From an uncultured Alphaproteobacteria bacterium (lineage in GTDB: Bacteria; Pseudomonadota; Alphaproteobacteria; UBA8366; GCA-2717185): a stretch of DNA of 64,000 nucleotides. Shown piece after piece: positions 1 to 9,586 of the stretch (positions are counted from its first letter, which is position 1; every line of letters starts with the position of its first letter). The position numbers and the translations under genes were made by a program. Under the pieces are notes generated by a model. The model ran no database searches. It saw only the letters and a list, made by a program, of their open reading frames with translations, and was not told where the DNA came from. The stretch covers positions 1 to 64,000 of the forward strand of contig CALSRA010000019.1 in NCBI GenBank assembly GCA_943788635.1. Reading direction: 5' to 3'.

Positions 1-309
1 GTTGGCGTCGATACGCCACGCCTTTCCCCGGTTGCGCCATGTTTTCGCCGATGGTGGTTACGCGGGACGCGAAGTTGCGCGACGCGCTGGCCAAACGTGG
101 GAAGTGGACCGTGCAGATCGTCAAGCGCTCCGACGCCGCCAAGGGGTTCGTATTGTTGCCCCGCCGCTGGGTGGTTGAGCGCACCTTCGCTTGGCTCGGT
201 CGTAACCGCCGTCTCGCCAAAGATTTCGAGGAAACCATCGAAAAGCGCGGAGGCATGGCTCCTGATCGCCAGCATTCAACTGCTCGCCCGACGATTGGCA
301 AGAGCATGA
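1..309 (+). CDS. IS5-family transposase, C-terminal part only, frame-broken
   Basis: Only the end of this DDE transposase gene is present; it enters from the left edge. The reading shows FADGGYAG near base 55, [15 protein letters not shown] near 110-150, and the conserved [17 protein letters not shown] block at 162-212 that carries the catalytic Glu. It closes with [15 protein letters not shown] before a TGA at 307-309. The frame changes near 72 and near 242; removing one base at each place restores the IS5 consensus, so the copy may be intact in the cell. The terminal inverted repeat expected just after the stop was not recognised. An IS at this position suggests that the contig ends in a repeat. 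Confidence 0.8.
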   Translation, partial: VGVDTPRLSPVAPCFRRWWLRGTRSCATRWPNVGSGPCRSSSAPTPPRGSYCCPAAGWLSAPSLGSVVTAVSPKISRKPSKSAEAWLLIASIQLLARRLARA

Positions 310-347
310 AAACATGGATATCATTTCGAGTCAGACTCTAAGCGGCG

Positions 348-893
348 TCAGCCGTGTTTTTGCTTCGACAGGTAGCCGATCATCGTATCGACATCCGATA
401 CCTCGAACGGGTCGTCTTCGGCGTTGTCGCAGTAACCCGGCTCGACGAACATCTGCTTGATGTCACCGTCATCGACCAGCATCGAATAGCGCCAGCTGCG
501 GTGTCCGAAACCGAGATTGTCCTTGTCGACGAGCATGCCCATCTTGCGGGTGAATTCCCCGGAGCCATCCGGCAGCAATGGTGACGTTCTGTACATCCTG
601 CGCCTTGCCCCACTGGAACATGACGAACGCTTCATTCACCGACAGGCAGATGACTTCGTCTACGCCCTTTTCCTTCAGCGCCGCGCACTGGTTTTCGTAA
701 CCGGGGAGGTGGGTTGAACTGCAGGTCGGGGGTGAAAGCCCCCGGCAGCGCGAACAGGCACGACGCGGCGTCCCTTGAAAATCTCGTCGGTGCTCCGGTT
801 CTGCCAGCGGTAAGGGTTCGGCCCCTCGACGGTTTCATCCCGGACACGGGTTTTGAAGGTGACGTCGGGGACGCGTTTGGGGGTATCGATCAT
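348..893 (-). CDS. Peroxiredoxin (Prx5/AhpC-TSA type), frameshifted as written
   Basis: A thiol peroxidase of the Prx5 type that reduces H2O2 and organic peroxides in the cytoplasm. The N-terminus starts at an ATG (893) behind an AGGAG ribosome site. The peroxidatic region reads [12 protein letters not shown] after repair, and the C-terminal half contains [11 protein letters not shown] and the [12 protein letters not shown] / FVEPG signature. Three single-base insertions (near 757, 729 and 577) split it into pieces. Removing them gives about 180 residues, the usual family length. It is divergent from oxyR 101 bases away, the classic arrangement for an OxyR-controlled peroxidase. Function is sure from the family; whether the gene is broken in the organism is doubtful. 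Confidence 0.82.
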
Positions 894-994
894 CGGGCTG
901 CTCCTTGGCGATTGGTTGTCGTCGTCTGATGCAACAGATATAGGGGGCAAAATAAAATCGTTCCAATGAGAAAAAATTTTGATATAAATCGGTT
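894..994. promoter_or_regulatory. Divergent promoter region between peroxiredoxin and oxyR
   Basis: This 101-base gap separates two genes transcribed away from each other. It becomes AT-rich toward oxyR (bases 940-985). By analogy with other oxyR/peroxidase pairs it should hold both promoters and the OxyR operator. I could not point to a convincing ATAG-N7-CTAT tetrad, and single-base insertions are frequent in this part of the sequence, so spacing cannot be trusted. Confidence 0.35.
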
Positions 995-1983
995 ATGGCG
1001 ATTAATTATCCCCAAACCCCTGAAGCAGCTGCGATATCTGACGGCATTGCTGGAGGCAGGGCATTTCGGACGCGCGGCGGAAACCTGCCTGGTGACCCAA
1101 TCCACGCTGAGCGCCGCGATTGCCGAGCTGGAAACGTTGCTGCGGTGCTGTGCTCGGTTGAGCGGACCAAGCGACGCGTCGCCTTCACGCCGCTTGGAGA
1201 GGAAGTTGTCGCTATGGCGCGACCGATTCTGCAGGGCGTTGAGGATATCATGCAATTGGCGGAGACAGCGCAGGAGCCCCTGACAGGGCCATTGCGGATG
1301 GGGGTTATTCCGACCATCAGCCCGTTCCTGTTACCGCAGATTTTGCCGCTGCTGCGCAAGGCTTATCCGGGCCTGCAGCTCTATCTGATGGAAGACCTGA
1401 CGGCGGCGCTGCTCGAGCAACTGGAAACGGGCTCGCTTGACGTCGTATTGCTGGCCTTGCCGTTATGACGCCGCCAATATTGAAACAATGTCGCTGTTTG
1501 AGGACCCGTTTTTCGCTCGTCTGTCGTGCGGATGATCCGATGGCGGATCTCAAGCAGATTGCGTCGACCGACCTGTCACCGGATTCGCTGCTATTGCTGG
1601 CCGACGGGCATTGCCTGCGCGACCCACGCCCTGAGCGTCTGTTCACTGCGACCGCAAGCGCCGCGCGGGCAGGGTCCGTTCGAGGCGACGTCATTGTTTA
1701 CGCTGGTACAAATGGTTGCCAATGGATTGGGGGCAACGCTGGCACCGCAGCTTGCATTGGATGCCGGTATTCTGGATGGCACCGGGCTGGTTGTGCGGGA
1801 ATTGCGGGATGCACATGCCTGTCGTGAAATCGGGGCTGGCATGGCGGGCGCGGCAGCCGGCGGAAAGCCGAGTACCAGACGCTGGGGCAGGCTTTACTTG
1901 CGGAAAGCGGCTGCCCAGGGTTTGTCCGGCGCCGTCAGCCAGGCCGCGCGGGCGTTAGGTCCCTCCCAGGCTGCGGGGTTTAG
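995..1983 (+). CDS. oxyR: OxyR-type LysR regulator, frameshifted as written
   Basis: A LysR-family peroxide sensor. After repair the N-terminus reads MAINYPQTLKQLRYLTALL, followed by the winged helix-turn-helix (HFGRAAE, VTQSTLSAAIAELE) and VERTKRRVAFTPLGEEV. The effector domain has EPLTGPLRMGVIPTISPFLLP and ends in EIGLAWRAGS. The two redox cysteines are both present in GHCLRDHALSVC, which separates OxyR from other LysR proteins. Eight single-base insertions (near 1018, 1143, 1156, 1464, 1515, 1624, 1833, 1851) break the frame and no deletions are needed. The corrected length is about 326 codons. The stop at 1981-1983 is the first one in the repaired frame and overlaps the convergent dehydrogenase gene, so the end is uncertain. 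Confidence 0.8.
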
Positions 1984-2943
1984 CGGGAACTTGGGCAACT
2001 GACCGCCAAGCGCGGTGATGATCTGATCGGCGGCGGAATGGGGCCAGCCGGTTGGTTGCCTCGACCGACATGCCGGCGATATGCGGCGACAGGACGATCT
2101 TCTCATGGGTCAGGACCGGATGGCCCCGGTGCGAGGGGTTCGGGATAGACGACATCCAGGGCCCCGCTGCGGCGACCGGACCATTGTCCAGCGCTTTTAC
2201 CAGCGCGTCGAGGTCCAGCAACTGACCGCGCGCGGCGTTCACGACGACTGCGCCTTCCGGCATCGCCCCGCAGTTGTTCCGTGCTGATCATATTACGGGT
2301 TTCGTCCCGTCAACTCCGCGCAATGGCAAAGGATGCGGCAGTCCGACAGCATCGCGTTGAGGTCGTTCATGAGCGTGGACGCCGCTGGTCAGCGCCAGCC
2401 GCGGATCGACATTGGGGTCATAGGCCAGCACGCGGCAATTGAAGCCCATGGATCAGTTTGCGAGCGAGTTCGGACCCTATATAGCCGAGTCCGACCAGGC
2501 CGACGGTCTTGCCTTCAAGTTCGAATATGTCTAGCCCCGTGCGCTGGTTCCAGGCACTGCCATCCCGCGCGGATGAATCGCCCCAGCGGATCTGCTTCAG
2601 CGCCGCCATCATCAGCATGAGCGAATGTTCGGCCACGGGCGTGCCGCCCGAAGCCCTGATGGTTCACGACCAGGATGCCCCGCGCGGTCGCGGCCGGGAT
2701 ATCGATATTATCTGTTCCGAATCCGGAAGTAGAAACGATGGCGAGGTCGCCGGCGGCGTCAAGGATATCCTCGGTGACCCGTTCCGGTGTGCGGACCCAG
2801 AGCGCCTTGGCACCCTGCAGTTCCTTGACCAGTTCCTGGGCATCGGAACTGTCGACAATGACAATGTCCTTGCCGGCATCCGTGAGCAGTTTGTGCCCGG
2901 TCTGGTCGTACATGGGGCGCCAGAGGACGATCTTGTCAGCCAT
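1894..2943 (-). CDS. D-2-hydroxyacid dehydrogenase (NAD-binding, PGDH-like), frameshifted
   Basis: An NAD(P)-dependent D-isomer-specific 2-hydroxyacid dehydrogenase, related to phosphoglycerate and glyoxylate/hydroxypyruvate reductases. It starts at the ATG at 2943 (MADKIVLWRPMYD). Recognisable parts in order are the substrate-domain motif STSGFGTDNID, the Rossmann motif GKTVGLVGLGYIGSELA, VVVNAARGQLLD, and the catalytic His region LSPHIAGMSVEATNR. Nine single-base insertions (near 2646, 2445, 2377, 2307, 2267, 2164, 2160, 2125, 2041) are needed to join them, leaving 347 codons, a normal length. Substrate cannot be told from the sequence. It converges on, and at its 3' end overlaps, oxyR. Confidence 0.78.
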
Positions 2944-3046
2944 GCGTCGGGCCTTTCTGCTATTAAATCGGGCGCACAGGCTATGCTGGAAGGCCTGAAA
3001 CGAACAAGTGGTTTATCCCGATCCGACACAGAAATGGAGACATGTG

Positions 3047-3802
3047 ATGCTGACCCGTCTGCAGGGCCTTGTAATGATCGTGAACACATTGCTGCCGTTG
3101 GCGCTACTCCTGGGCATTACCGTGGCATTTGTTTCCTGGAAGGGCGTTTTCGAAGAGCGCTGGCAAACGGTCGAACCGCAGCTTGTCGCGATCCGGGATT
3201 CCGCAAACCAGTCCGTTATCCTGGTGCAGGCGACGGCGGACCGGGTAACCACGCATCTGGCTTCGGCGGGTGAGGGGCTGGATGCTGTGGGGAAGGAATT
3301 CGCCAAGGCCGCCGTGACGGTCGAACCGGTTTTGCAGACGATGGAACAGATAACGGTGCCGGGTTTGAAAGTAACGACTATCCATAAAGCGATATGCGGG
3401 CATCAGTTGAAATTCGGTAAGAAACCGAAACCGATCAACTGCTGGCCCCAGGTTACGCTCACGGAAAGCCGGTTCGGTGAAACGCTCGCAAAGCCTTTTC
3501 GCGATGCCGATGGTGTCATGGCGACGGCGGCGCAACCATTGACGGACGTCAAGCTCGCGCTGGATGAACTGGGCGTTCTCGGTCAGTTGCCGGAAAAGGC
3601 CGAACAGGCGCAGGCGGCACTGGGCATCGTCGCTACGGAAGCGTTGCGTCTGGCCGATCCTTTGGGCGCGATCCTGGAGGCCTGCGGCTATATCGCCATT
3701 TTCCTGCTGGTCTGGTTTGGCGTACAGTTTGTTGTGCGGGGCGCCGGGCAATTACGCGATGGTTTCCGGTTGCTGGCTGGAGGCGACGTGAAGGCGGCTT
3801 GA
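3047..3802 (+). CDS. Conserved two-TM membrane protein of unknown function
   Basis: A 251-residue protein that I do not recognise. The ATG at 3047 is chosen because GGAG lies at 3036-3039. It has a hydrophobic helix at about residues 8-28 and a second at about 211-230, so both ends are anchored and the roughly 180 residues between them lie on one side of the membrane. That middle part is mostly helical, with heptad-like stretches (for example around EQAQAALGIVATEALRL), and holds two cysteines about 18 residues apart (CGHQL and INCWP). The TauE/SafE gene follows after 28 bases and may be cotranscribed. This is the first gene after the error-rich start of the window that reads cleanly. Confidence 0.7.
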   Translation: MLTRLQGLVMIVNTLLPLALLLGITVAFVSWKGVFEERWQTVEPQLVAIRDSANQSVILVQATADRVTTHLASAGEGLDAVGKEFAKAAVTVEPVLQTMEQITVPGLKVTTIHKAICGHQLKFGKKPKPINCWPQVTLTESRFGETLAKPFRDADGVMATAAQPLTDVKLALDELGVLGQLPEKAEQAQAALGIVATEALRLADPLGAILEACGYIAIFLLVWFGVQFVVRGAGQLRDGFRLLAGGDVKAA

Positions 3803-3830
3803 AGCGCCGCCAGAAAAAGTTACGGAACAA

Positions 3831-4748
3831 ATGTACCTCTATCTTCCCATTGCCGAAATCTCGGTAAATATCTTTGTGTTTATCGGCCTTGGTGCCGGTA
3901 TCGGGGTGTTGTCGAGTATTTTTGGTGTCGGTGGTGGATTCCTGATGACGCCGCTTCTCATCTTTCTGGGAGTGCCGCCGGCTGTCGCGGTCGCGAGCGG
4001 CGCCAATCTGATCCTGGCATCCTCTGTTTCAGGCGCCTATGCGCACTGGAAGCGCGGCAATGTCGATGTAAAGATGGGCGTGATCCTGATACTCGGCGGC
4101 CTTATCGGGTCAACGGGCGGGGTTCAGCTTTTCGCCCTGCTGCAGGGTCTCGGGCAGGTCGATCTGGTCGTCATGCTCTGTTACGTCGTGTTCCTTGGCG
4201 CGATCGGTCTGCTGATGCTGGTTGAAAGCGTGCGGACCATGCGCAAGAGCAACACGAACCGGCTTCGAAAGCTGCATCAGCATACCTGGTTGCATGGTCT
4301 GCCGTTCAAGATGCGGTTTCGGCGTTCGAAACTTTACATCAGTGCGCTGTTGCCGTTGGCGATCGGTGTCGCGGTCGGCGTGCTATCGGCGATTATGGGC
4401 GTTGGCGGCGGGTTCATTATGGTGCCAGCAATGATTTACCTGCTCGGCATGCCAACCTCGGTCATGGTTGGGACCTCACTGCTGCAGATTATGTTTGTGA
4501 CCGGCAACGCGACCTTCTTTCACGCGCAGATGAGTCAGAGTGTGGATGTTGTCCTGGCGCTGGTGCTGCTGGTCGGCGCCGTTGTCGGCGCGCAGTTCGG
4601 TGCCGGTATCGGCGAAAAGATACGCGGTGAACAACTTCGCGCGATGCTTGCGGTTATCGTTTTGACCGTCTGCGCCAAAATTGTTTTTGACCTCTGCGTC
4701 ACGCCATCCAATCTATATACGTTGGAAACGGCGGTAATTATTCGGTAA
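3831..4748 (+). CDS. TauE/SafE family membrane transporter
   Basis: A 305-residue polytopic inner-membrane protein of the TauE/SafE (DUF81) family, whose members export sulfite, sulfoacetate or other small organic anions. The internal duplication typical of the family is clear: IFGVGGGFLMTPLLIFLGVP at about residues 31-50 and IMGVGGGFIMVPAMIYLLG about 160 residues later, each followed by a long hydrophobic segment. Eight membrane segments are plausible. It lies directly upstream of the oxalate regulator and genes, on the same strand but behind a 144-base gap with its own operator-like site. A role in moving an anion linked to that pathway is possible but unproven. Confidence 0.85.
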   Translation: MYLYLPIAEISVNIFVFIGLGAGIGVLSSIFGVGGGFLMTPLLIFLGVPPAVAVASGANLILASSVSGAYAHWKRGNVDVKMGVILILGGLIGSTGGVQLFALLQGLGQVDLVVMLCYVVFLGAIGLLMLVESVRTMRKSNTNRLRKLHQHTWLHGLPFKMRFRRSKLYISALLPLAIGVAVGVLSAIMGVGGGFIMVPAMIYLLGMPTSVMVGTSLLQIMFVTGNATFFHAQMSQSVDVVLALVLLVGAVVGAQFGAGIGEKIRGEQLRAMLAVIVLTVCAKIVFDLCVTPSNLYTLETAVIIR

Positions 4749-4833
4749 TTCCATCTTTATTTGTTCGATGGGAACGCCGTTTCGCCATTTTTTCGGTTTT
4801 CTTGAAATGGCGGCTTGCAGGGCAATTATCCCT

Positions 4834-4850
4834 TGGCATAACGTATACCA
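4834..4850. promoter_or_regulatory. Palindromic candidate operator for the GntR regulator
   Basis: An imperfect palindrome of the form TGGnATA-N3-TATnCCA lies 42 bases upstream of the GntR gene. The six-base half-sites match on both strands. FadR/FCD-type GntR proteins usually bind short TGGTnnnACCA-like dyads next to their own gene, so autoregulation and control of the oxalate operon from here is a reasonable inference. Confidence 0.4.
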
Positions 4851-4892
4851 CCGAATTTCGGGCTTGTTTTGCACGGTCACTGAGACGCATTC

Positions 4893-5582
4893 ATGACACC
4901 AGCCGTCGCCATTGTTCAACCGATAGAAGATGTCCTCAGCCTGAAGGACAGGACCTATGACGCGTTGAAGCAGGCGATTACGGCGATGGACATTTATGCG
5001 AGCCCGGACGAACCCCGGCTGGACGAGCGCACATTGTCCGAACAGCTTGGTGTCAGCCGCACGCCGATCCGTGAAGCCATCGCACGGCTGGAACAGGAAG
5101 GGCTGGTGCGGATTGTGCCGCGCCGTGGCGTGTTTGTCGTCCGCAAGCCGAAGCGGGAAATTCTGCAGATGATTACGGTCTGGGCCGCGCTGGAAAGCAT
5201 GGCGGCACGGCTGATTACCCTGAACGCCACGGATGCCGAAATCGCGTCACTGCGCACCCTGTTCGCAACCCCGGACGGCGATCAGGTGCAGGCGAATATC
5301 GACGAGTATTCAGATCGCAATATCCGGTTTCATCAGGCGTTGCTGCGGATGAGCCATTGCGACCTGCTGATCGAAACGGCGAATAACCTGTTTATTCATA
5401 TGCGGGCGATCCGGGCCAAGACGATTGCCGAAAATGACCGCGCCAGCCGGTCCATCATCGATCATATGAATATCATCGAAGCACTGGAACAACGCGATAC
5501 GGAGTTCGCGGAGAAACTGGCGCGGCAGCACACGCTCGACCTTGCCGCGCATGTCGAACAGAACGTGCATTATCTGGATTAA
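4893..5582 (+). CDS. GntR-family (FCD domain) transcriptional regulator of the oxalate genes
   Basis: A 229-residue regulator. Residues about 44-80 form the winged helix-turn-helix ([21 protein letters not shown], then [11 protein letters not shown]). The C-terminal two thirds is an all-helical FCD ligand domain with the metal/ligand histidine pattern ([10 protein letters not shown], then the H at HMNIIEAL and RQHTLDL). FCD regulators commonly sense small carboxylic acids or acyl-CoA compounds. It stands 44 bases ahead of oxc on the same strand, so it probably senses oxalate or a CoA derivative of it and controls the operon. The start is the ATG at 4893; a Shine-Dalgarno site is not obvious. 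Confidence 0.85.
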   Translation: MTPAVAIVQPIEDVLSLKDRTYDALKQAITAMDIYASPDEPRLDERTLSEQLGVSRTPIREAIARLEQEGLVRIVPRRGVFVVRKPKREILQMITVWAALESMAARLITLNATDAEIASLRTLFATPDGDQVQANIDEYSDRNIRFHQALLRMSHCDLLIETANNLFIHMRAIRAKTIAENDRASRSIIDHMNIIEALEQRDTEFAEKLARQHTLDLAAHVEQNVHYLD

Positions 5583-5626
5583 AACGAAGACTTAGTTGCC
5601 CGGCACCGGGCGTAGGGGAGGTTAGT

Positions 5627-7342
5627 ATGGCTGAAGAAATCGCGCCGGACGCGACGTTAACGGATGGCTTCAATCTTGTTATCGACGCATTGCAGTTGAA
5701 CGACATCAACACGGTTTACAATGTGCCCGGGATTCCGATTACGGATCTGGGCCGGTACATGCAGGGCGCGGGTATGCGGGTTCTGTCATTCCGGCATGAA
5801 CAGAATGCCGGTTATGCCGCGGCCATTGCCGGGTACCTGACACAAAAGCCGGGTGTCTGCATGACCGTTTCCGCGCCGGGTTTCCTCAACGGGTTGACCG
5901 CGCTTGCCCATGCGACGACCAACTGCTTTCCGATGATCCTGATCAGTGGCTCGTCGGAACGCGAAATCGTCGACCTGCAGCAGGGCGATTATGAGGAAAT
6001 GGACCAGCTGGCCATCGCCAAACCCCTTTGCAAGGCGGCGTACCGCGTTCTGAATGTGGAAGACATCGGGATTGGCATTGCACGGGCAATCCGCGCTGCG
6101 GTTTCCGGCCGTCCGGGCGGGGTTTATCTCGACTTTCCGGCGAAGCTTTTCGGGCAGGTCATGGAAGTGGCGGCCGGCGAGAAGACACTGGTCAAGGTCA
6201 TTGACGCGGCACCGCGGCAGTTGCCCGCACCGGAATCGGTCGCGCGAGCGCTCGACGTGCTCAAGGGGGCCGAGCGCCCCTTGATCATCCTGGGCAAGGG
6301 CGCCGCTTATGCGCAGGCTGACGAGGCAATCCGCACCTTTGTCGAAAAGAGTGGCATCCCCTACCTGCCGATGAGCATGGCCAAGGGGCTGTTGCCGGAC
6401 ACGCATCCGCAGTCAGCCGGTGCGGCACGTTCGCTCGCCCTGAAGGAAAGCGATGTCGTGATGCTGATCGGGGCCCGGCTTAACTGGCTGCTGTCGCACG
6501 GTAAGGGCAAGACTTGGGGGGACAAGCCGAAGAAGTTCATCCAGGTCGATATCGAGCCCAAGGAAATGGACAGCAATGTCGAAATCGTGGCGCCGCTGGT
6601 TGGCGATATCGCGTCCTGCGTAGGGGCGCTGCTGGACGGTATGGGCAAGGATTGGTCCGCGCCGCCGTCCGACTGGACCGGTGCGGTTCGGGAGAAGGTT
6701 GAAACCAACGTCGCCCGGATGGCGCCAAGGCTGCAGAACAATAACGTGCCGATGGACTATCAGGGCGCGCTTGGCGTGTTACGGACGATCATCAAGGAAC
6801 GGCCCGACGCGATGCTGGTCAACGAAGGCGCCAATACGCTCGATTTCGCCCGCAGCATCATCGACATGTACAAGCCCCGCAAGCGGCTTGATGTGGGTAC
6901 CTGGGGCGTCATGGGCGTCGGTATGGGCATGGCGATTGCCGCAGCCGTGGAAACGGGCAATCCCGTGCTGGCTGTCGAAGGCGACAGCGCCTTTGGATTT
7001 TCCGGCATGGAGATCGAAACCATCTGCCGCTACAACCTGCCGGTCTGTGTCGTCGTCTTCAACAATGGCGGGATCTATCAGGGCACCGGGGTCAACCCTT
7101 CGGGTGGTGAGGATGTCTCGACGACCGTGTTCGTCAAGGATTCCCGCTACGACATGATGATGCAGGGTTTCGGCGGTGTCGGTGTCACGGCAACTTCCCC
7201 GGATGAACTGAAACAGGCCGTCAACGCGGCTATGGATTCCGGCAAGCCGACCCTCGTCAATGCCGTCATTGATGAATCTGCCGGTACCGAAAGCGGCCGT
7301 ATCGGCAACCTTAATCCGCAAAGCGTCGTGGCGCGCAAATAG
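5627..7342 (+). CDS. oxc: Oxalyl-CoA decarboxylase
   Basis: A ThDP-dependent enzyme that converts oxalyl-CoA to formyl-CoA and CO2 in the cytoplasm, the second step of oxalate catabolism. It has 571 residues, the normal length. The cofactor-activating Glu is Glu58 in [13 protein letters not shown]. The family-specific block [21 protein letters not shown] follows at about residues 107-126. The C-terminal ThDP/Mg site runs from EGDSAFGF (about 450) to [11 protein letters not shown] (about 478). The ATG is preceded by AGGGGAGG. frc follows after 42 bases. The whole protein resembles Oxalobacter Oxc closely, so the assignment is firm. Confidence 0.96.
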   Translation: MAEEIAPDATLTDGFNLVIDALQLNDINTVYNVPGIPITDLGRYMQGAGMRVLSFRHEQNAGYAAAIAGYLTQKPGVCMTVSAPGFLNGLTALAHATTNCFPMILISGSSEREIVDLQQGDYEEMDQLAIAKPLCKAAYRVLNVEDIGIGIARAIRAAVSGRPGGVYLDFPAKLFGQVMEVAAGEKTLVKVIDAAPRQLPAPESVARALDVLKGAERPLIILGKGAAYAQADEAIRTFVEKSGIPYLPMSMAKGLLPDTHPQSAGAARSLALKESDVVMLIGARLNWLLSHGKGKTWGDKPKKFIQVDIEPKEMDSNVEIVAPLVGDIASCVGALLDGMGKDWSAPPSDWTGAVREKVETNVARMAPRLQNNNVPMDYQGALGVLRTIIKERPDAMLVNEGANTLDFARSIIDMYKPRKRLDVGTWGVMGVGMGMAIAAAVETGNPVLAVEGDSAFGFSGMEIETICRYNLPVCVVVFNNGGIYQGTGVNPSGGEDVSTTVFVKDSRYDMMMQGFGGVGVTATSPDELKQAVNAAMDSGKPTLVNAVIDESAGTESGRIGNLNPQSVVARK

Positions 7343-7384
7343 CCGCGCTCTTTCGAAACTCACAGCAAGAACAGGAACGATGTA

Positions 7385-8629
7385 ATGAGCAAAGCTTTGG
7401 AAGGGGTCAAGATTCTCGATATGACCCATGTGCAGTCCGGCCCGACCTGTACCCAGCTTCTGGCCTGGTTCGGCGCGGATGTCATCAAGGTCGAACGCCC
7501 CGGCGTGGGCGATGCGACACGGGGGCAGTTGCAGGATATCCCCGACGTGGACAGCCTTTATTTCACCATGCTGAACCACAACAAGCGCGGTATGACGCTG
7601 AACACCAAGTCGGATTCCGGCAAGGAAATTTTCGAAAAGCTGATCAAGCATTGCGATGTGCTGGTCGAAAATTTCGCACCGGGCGCGATGGACCGGATGG
7701 GCTTTTCCTGGGAACGGATCCAGGAACTGAACCCGCGCATGATCTATGCCTCGATCAAGGGGTTTGGCCCCGGAAAATATGAAGACTGCAAGGTCTATGA
7801 GAACGTCGCGCAATGTACCGGCGGTTCCGCATCGACGACCGGCATGATTGGTGATGTACCGCTGGTAACCGGTGCGCAGATCGGCGATTCCGGTACCGGG
7901 CTGCACCTGGCGCTGGGCATCGTTACCGCCCTTTTCCATCGGACGCATTCCGGCGTCGGGCAGCGCGTCGAATGCGCCATGCAGGACGGCGTGCTGAACC
8001 TTTGCCGGGTCAAACTGCGCGACCAGCAGCGGCTGGATCATGGGCCGTTGACGGAGTATCCGCAGTATCCGAATGGTGAGTTCGGCGAGGCTGCGCCCCG
8101 CGCGGGCAATGCGTCGGGTGGCGGGCAGCCGGGTTGGATCGTTAAGTGCAAGGGATGGGAAACCGACCCGGACGCTTATATCTACGTGATCGCGCAGGCG
8201 GCCGCTTTCGCTAGCCTGGCCAAGGAAATCGGCCATGAAGACTGGTTGGAAGATCCGGAATGGAATACGCCGAAGGCGCGTTTGCCGAAACTGGAAACCA
8301 TGTTCGCGGAAATCGAAAAATGGACGATGACCAAGACCAAGTTTGACGTCATGGACACGCTCAATCCGCTGAATGTGCCCTGTGGTCCGATCCTGTCGAT
8401 GAAGGAACTGGCGGCGGAACCATCCCTGCGTGAAACCGGAACGGTTGTTGAAGTCGATCACCCGGAGCGGGGCAAGTACCTGTCCATCGGCAATCCGATC
8501 AAACTGTCGGCATCGCCGTCAGATGTGAAACGGTCGCCGCTGCTGGGCGAACACACAGATGAAGTGCTGCGCGAACTGGGGCTCGACGACAGCGCCATCG
8601 CAACGGTACGTGAAGCGGGCGCCGTATAG
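7385..8629 (+). CDS. frc: Formyl-CoA:oxalate CoA-transferase
   Basis: A class III CoA-transferase that moves CoA from formyl-CoA to oxalate, feeding oxc and releasing formate. It has 414 residues and aligns with the Oxalobacter enzyme along its length: [20 protein letters not shown] at 14-33, [32 protein letters not shown] at 138-153, [20 protein letters not shown], and [17 protein letters not shown] at the end. The catalytic aspartate is Asp168 in QIGDSGTG, matching Asp169 of the model enzyme. The glycine-rich flap GGGQPG is also present. It sits between oxc and the formyltransferase gene in one operon. Confidence 0.96.
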   Translation: MSKALEGVKILDMTHVQSGPTCTQLLAWFGADVIKVERPGVGDATRGQLQDIPDVDSLYFTMLNHNKRGMTLNTKSDSGKEIFEKLIKHCDVLVENFAPGAMDRMGFSWERIQELNPRMIYASIKGFGPGKYEDCKVYENVAQCTGGSASTTGMIGDVPLVTGAQIGDSGTGLHLALGIVTALFHRTHSGVGQRVECAMQDGVLNLCRVKLRDQQRLDHGPLTEYPQYPNGEFGEAAPRAGNASGGGQPGWIVKCKGWETDPDAYIYVIAQAAAFASLAKEIGHEDWLEDPEWNTPKARLPKLETMFAEIEKWTMTKTKFDVMDTLNPLNVPCGPILSMKELAAEPSLRETGTVVEVDHPERGKYLSIGNPIKLSASPSDVKRSPLLGEHTDEVLRELGLDDSAIATVREAGAV

Positions 8630-8659
8630 CGTCGCAATAAAACAAGGGAGGATTTCAAA

Positions 8660-9574
8660 ATGCGGATTGTCATACATGGGCAGCAGGCCTTTGGCGAAGC
8701 GGTACTGAAGGCATTGCTGGAACGCGGCGACGATGTCATCGCCGTTTATTGTGCGCCGGACAAGGATGGCCGGCCAATGGACCCGATCAAGACATTGGCG
8801 TTGGAGCACGGGTTGCCGATCTACCAGCCGGTATCGTTCAAGGAGCCGACGGTCTGGGCCGAATGCGAGGCGCTGAAGCCCGATATCGGTGTCATGGCCT
8901 ATGTCACCAAGTTTGTGCCGGAGGAATTCCTGAACATTCCGACCCATGGCACGATCCAGTATCATCCGTCGCTGTTGCCGCTGCATCGCGGACCCAGTTC
9001 GATCAACTGGCCGATTATCATGGGCTCCGAGAAAACCGGTCTCAGTATTTTCTGGCCTGATAACGGGCTCGATACCGGCCCGATCGTGCTGCAGAAGGAA
9101 GTTGAAATCGGCCCCGACGATACGCTCGGCAGTGTCTACTTCAACAAACTGTTCCCGATGGGTGTGGATGCGATGCTCGAAGGCGTCGATCTGGTAGCCG
9201 CGGGGAAGGCACCCCGGGATGTGCAGGATGAGTCCAAGCAGACTTATGAAAGCTGGTGCCGCAAGGACGATGGCAAGATCGACTGGAACAAGCCGGTTGC
9301 CGAAGTTTACAACCTGATCCGGGGCACCAACCCGCAGCCTGGTGCCTGGACGACTCATGGCGGCAAGGAACTGCAGGTATTCGACAGTCGCCGATCCGAT
9401 GCAACAGGCGGCGCACCCGGCGAAGTGATTGCCGTCAGTGATGACGGGATTACCGTTGCGGCGATCGGTGGATCGATCCTGGTGCAGCGTGTGCGTCCGG
9501 AAGGTGACAAGAAGATCACGGCCAAAGACTTCATTGCCAGCAGCGGTATCGCTGTCGGCGCGACCCTGGGTTAG
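8660..9574 (+). CDS. Formyltransferase/10-formyl-THF hydrolase-like protein in the oxalate operon
   Basis: A 304-residue protein with the N-terminal formyl_transferase fold (residues 1-185) and the C-terminal Fmt-type domain (205-300). The catalytic pair is present: His102 in IQYHPSLLPLHRGPS and Asp138 in DNGLDTGPIVL. These match the His106/Asp142 pair of the hydrolase domain of 10-formyltetrahydrofolate dehydrogenase, and the wording around them is closer to that domain than to tRNA formyltransferase (Fmt). It lacks the carrier and aldehyde-dehydrogenase domains. Placed 30 bases after frc behind AGGGAGG, it probably handles the formyl group made from oxalate, for example between CoA and tetrahydrofolate, or hydrolyses formyl-THF. 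The exact reaction is inferred only. Confidence 0.82.
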   Translation: MRIVIHGQQAFGEAVLKALLERGDDVIAVYCAPDKDGRPMDPIKTLALEHGLPIYQPVSFKEPTVWAECEALKPDIGVMAYVTKFVPEEFLNIPTHGTIQYHPSLLPLHRGPSSINWPIIMGSEKTGLSIFWPDNGLDTGPIVLQKEVEIGPDDTLGSVYFNKLFPMGVDAMLEGVDLVAAGKAPRDVQDESKQTYESWCRKDDGKIDWNKPVAEVYNLIRGTNPQPGAWTTHGGKELQVFDSRRSDATGGAPGEVIAVSDDGITVAAIGGSILVQRVRPEGDKKITAKDFIASSGIAVGATLG

Positions 9575-9586
9575 GCCTGGGCCGTC

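Noticed and set aside
894-994. OxyR binding tetrad between oxyR and the peroxiredoxin gene
   Set aside because: Fragments such as ATAG are present but no full spaced tetrad could be laid out, and insertions in this region make spacing unreliable.
6779-8461. A 560-codon open frame on the minus strand opposite oxc and frc
   Set aside because: It lies wholly antisense to two firmly identified enzymes, has no ribosome site or recognisable motif, and is explained by GC-rich third positions.
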